DNA of 64,000 nt from Nostoc commune NIES-4072 (GTDB lineage: Bacteria > Cyanobacteriota > Cyanobacteriia > Cyanobacteriales > Nostocaceae): NCBI RefSeq assembly GCF_003113895.1, contig NZ_BDUD01000001.1, positions 741,388 to 805,387 on the forward strand. Reading direction: 5' to 3'. Under the pieces are notes generated by a model. The model was given only the letters and a program-made list of their open reading frames with translations, was not told the origin of the DNA and searched no databases. Below are positions 63,952-64,000 of the stretch, piece by piece (the first letter of the stretch is position 1; each line of letters opens with the position of its first letter). The position numbers and the translations under genes are program-made.

Positions 63952-64000
63952 TCGCTAAGACTTTCGCTGTCAATGGGTATGTCCTAGTACATTAAAAGCT

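Larger units (their letters stand above)
62921..64000. other. Gene-free right end with repeats
   Basis: No gene supported over 1.08 kb. It contains an 80-bp inverted-repeat element (63327-63406), a degenerate 21-nt array (about 63567-63705) and a CRISPR-repeat-like sequence (63915-63951). A short open stretch near 63035-63083 (LAELPEGKEAKKE) could be a gene scar. An 82-codon open frame at 63415-63663 overlies the repeat array and is not called. Confidence 0.6.

Overview
The window is chromosomal DNA of a filamentous, motile cyanobacterium, almost certainly Nostocales (Nostoc/Anabaena group). Reasons seen in the sequence: many HIP1 octamers (GCGATCGC), heptameric short tandem repeats (CCCCATG, TTGGGCA, GTCATTG) between genes, photosynthesis genes (psbX, a Ycf66 gene, a Ycf19/YggT gene, ccsA, a chorismate lyase of the cyanobacterial/plastid type), a Flv3-like/Flv1-like flavodiiron pair, a cyanobacterial AbrB regulator and a complete hmp chemotaxis-like locus of the kind that drives hormogonium gliding in Nostoc punctiforme.

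Layout. 1-94 is the tail of an unknown gene, followed by a 21-nt minisatellite. 880-4649 carries two flavodiiron genes in tandem on the minus strand. 4650-6912 is gene-poor, with an IS630-type helix-turn-helix remnant and two MITE-like elements. 6913-18187 is a minus-strand operon hmpA-hmpB-hmpC-hmpD-hmpE, with hmpF divergent at 18549. 20531-29549 is the accessory region: a PEP-CTERM protein, a HigBA-type toxin-antitoxin pair lying between two copies of the tilS 3' end, tilS, a two-gene CHAT-NTPase-TPR conflict system (NLR-like) whose near-identical TPR repeats are cut by a nonsense codon, two further 21-nt minisatellites (one split by a small transposon-like element), a Uma2 gene with direct repeats on both sides and a KGK-domain gene.

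29856-53098 is mostly housekeeping: ccsA, a DUF3352 gene, a second Uma2 gene, chorismate lyase, tRNA-Leu(GAG), accC, yggT, psbX, ycf66, two TolB-like lipoproteins, sdhB, an AbrB regulator, a CPBP protease, a geranylgeranyl-reductase-family gene, pyrH-frr (overlapping), a redoxin, an alpha/beta hydrolase, a phytol-kinase-type gene, yidD, ychF and a macro-domain gene. 53095-62920 holds a secreted protein of unknown role, a three-gene phosphorelay operon whose first kinase contains a GAF domain with both hallmark cysteines of a DXCF-type cyanobacteriochrome, hisG, an OmpR-type regulator and a flavin monooxygenase. The last kilobase has a repeat pair, a fourth 21-nt array and a lone CRISPR-repeat-like sequence.

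The most notable items are the CHAT/NLR-like system with its homogenised and interrupted TPR array, the predicted two-cysteine cyanobacteriochrome kinase, the toxin-antitoxin cassette bounded by tilS ends, palindromic repeats inserted in frame into hmpE and ccsA, the repeated use of a 21-nt period, and the orphan CRISPR-like repeat at the right edge. All functional calls come from motif reading; no database search was run.
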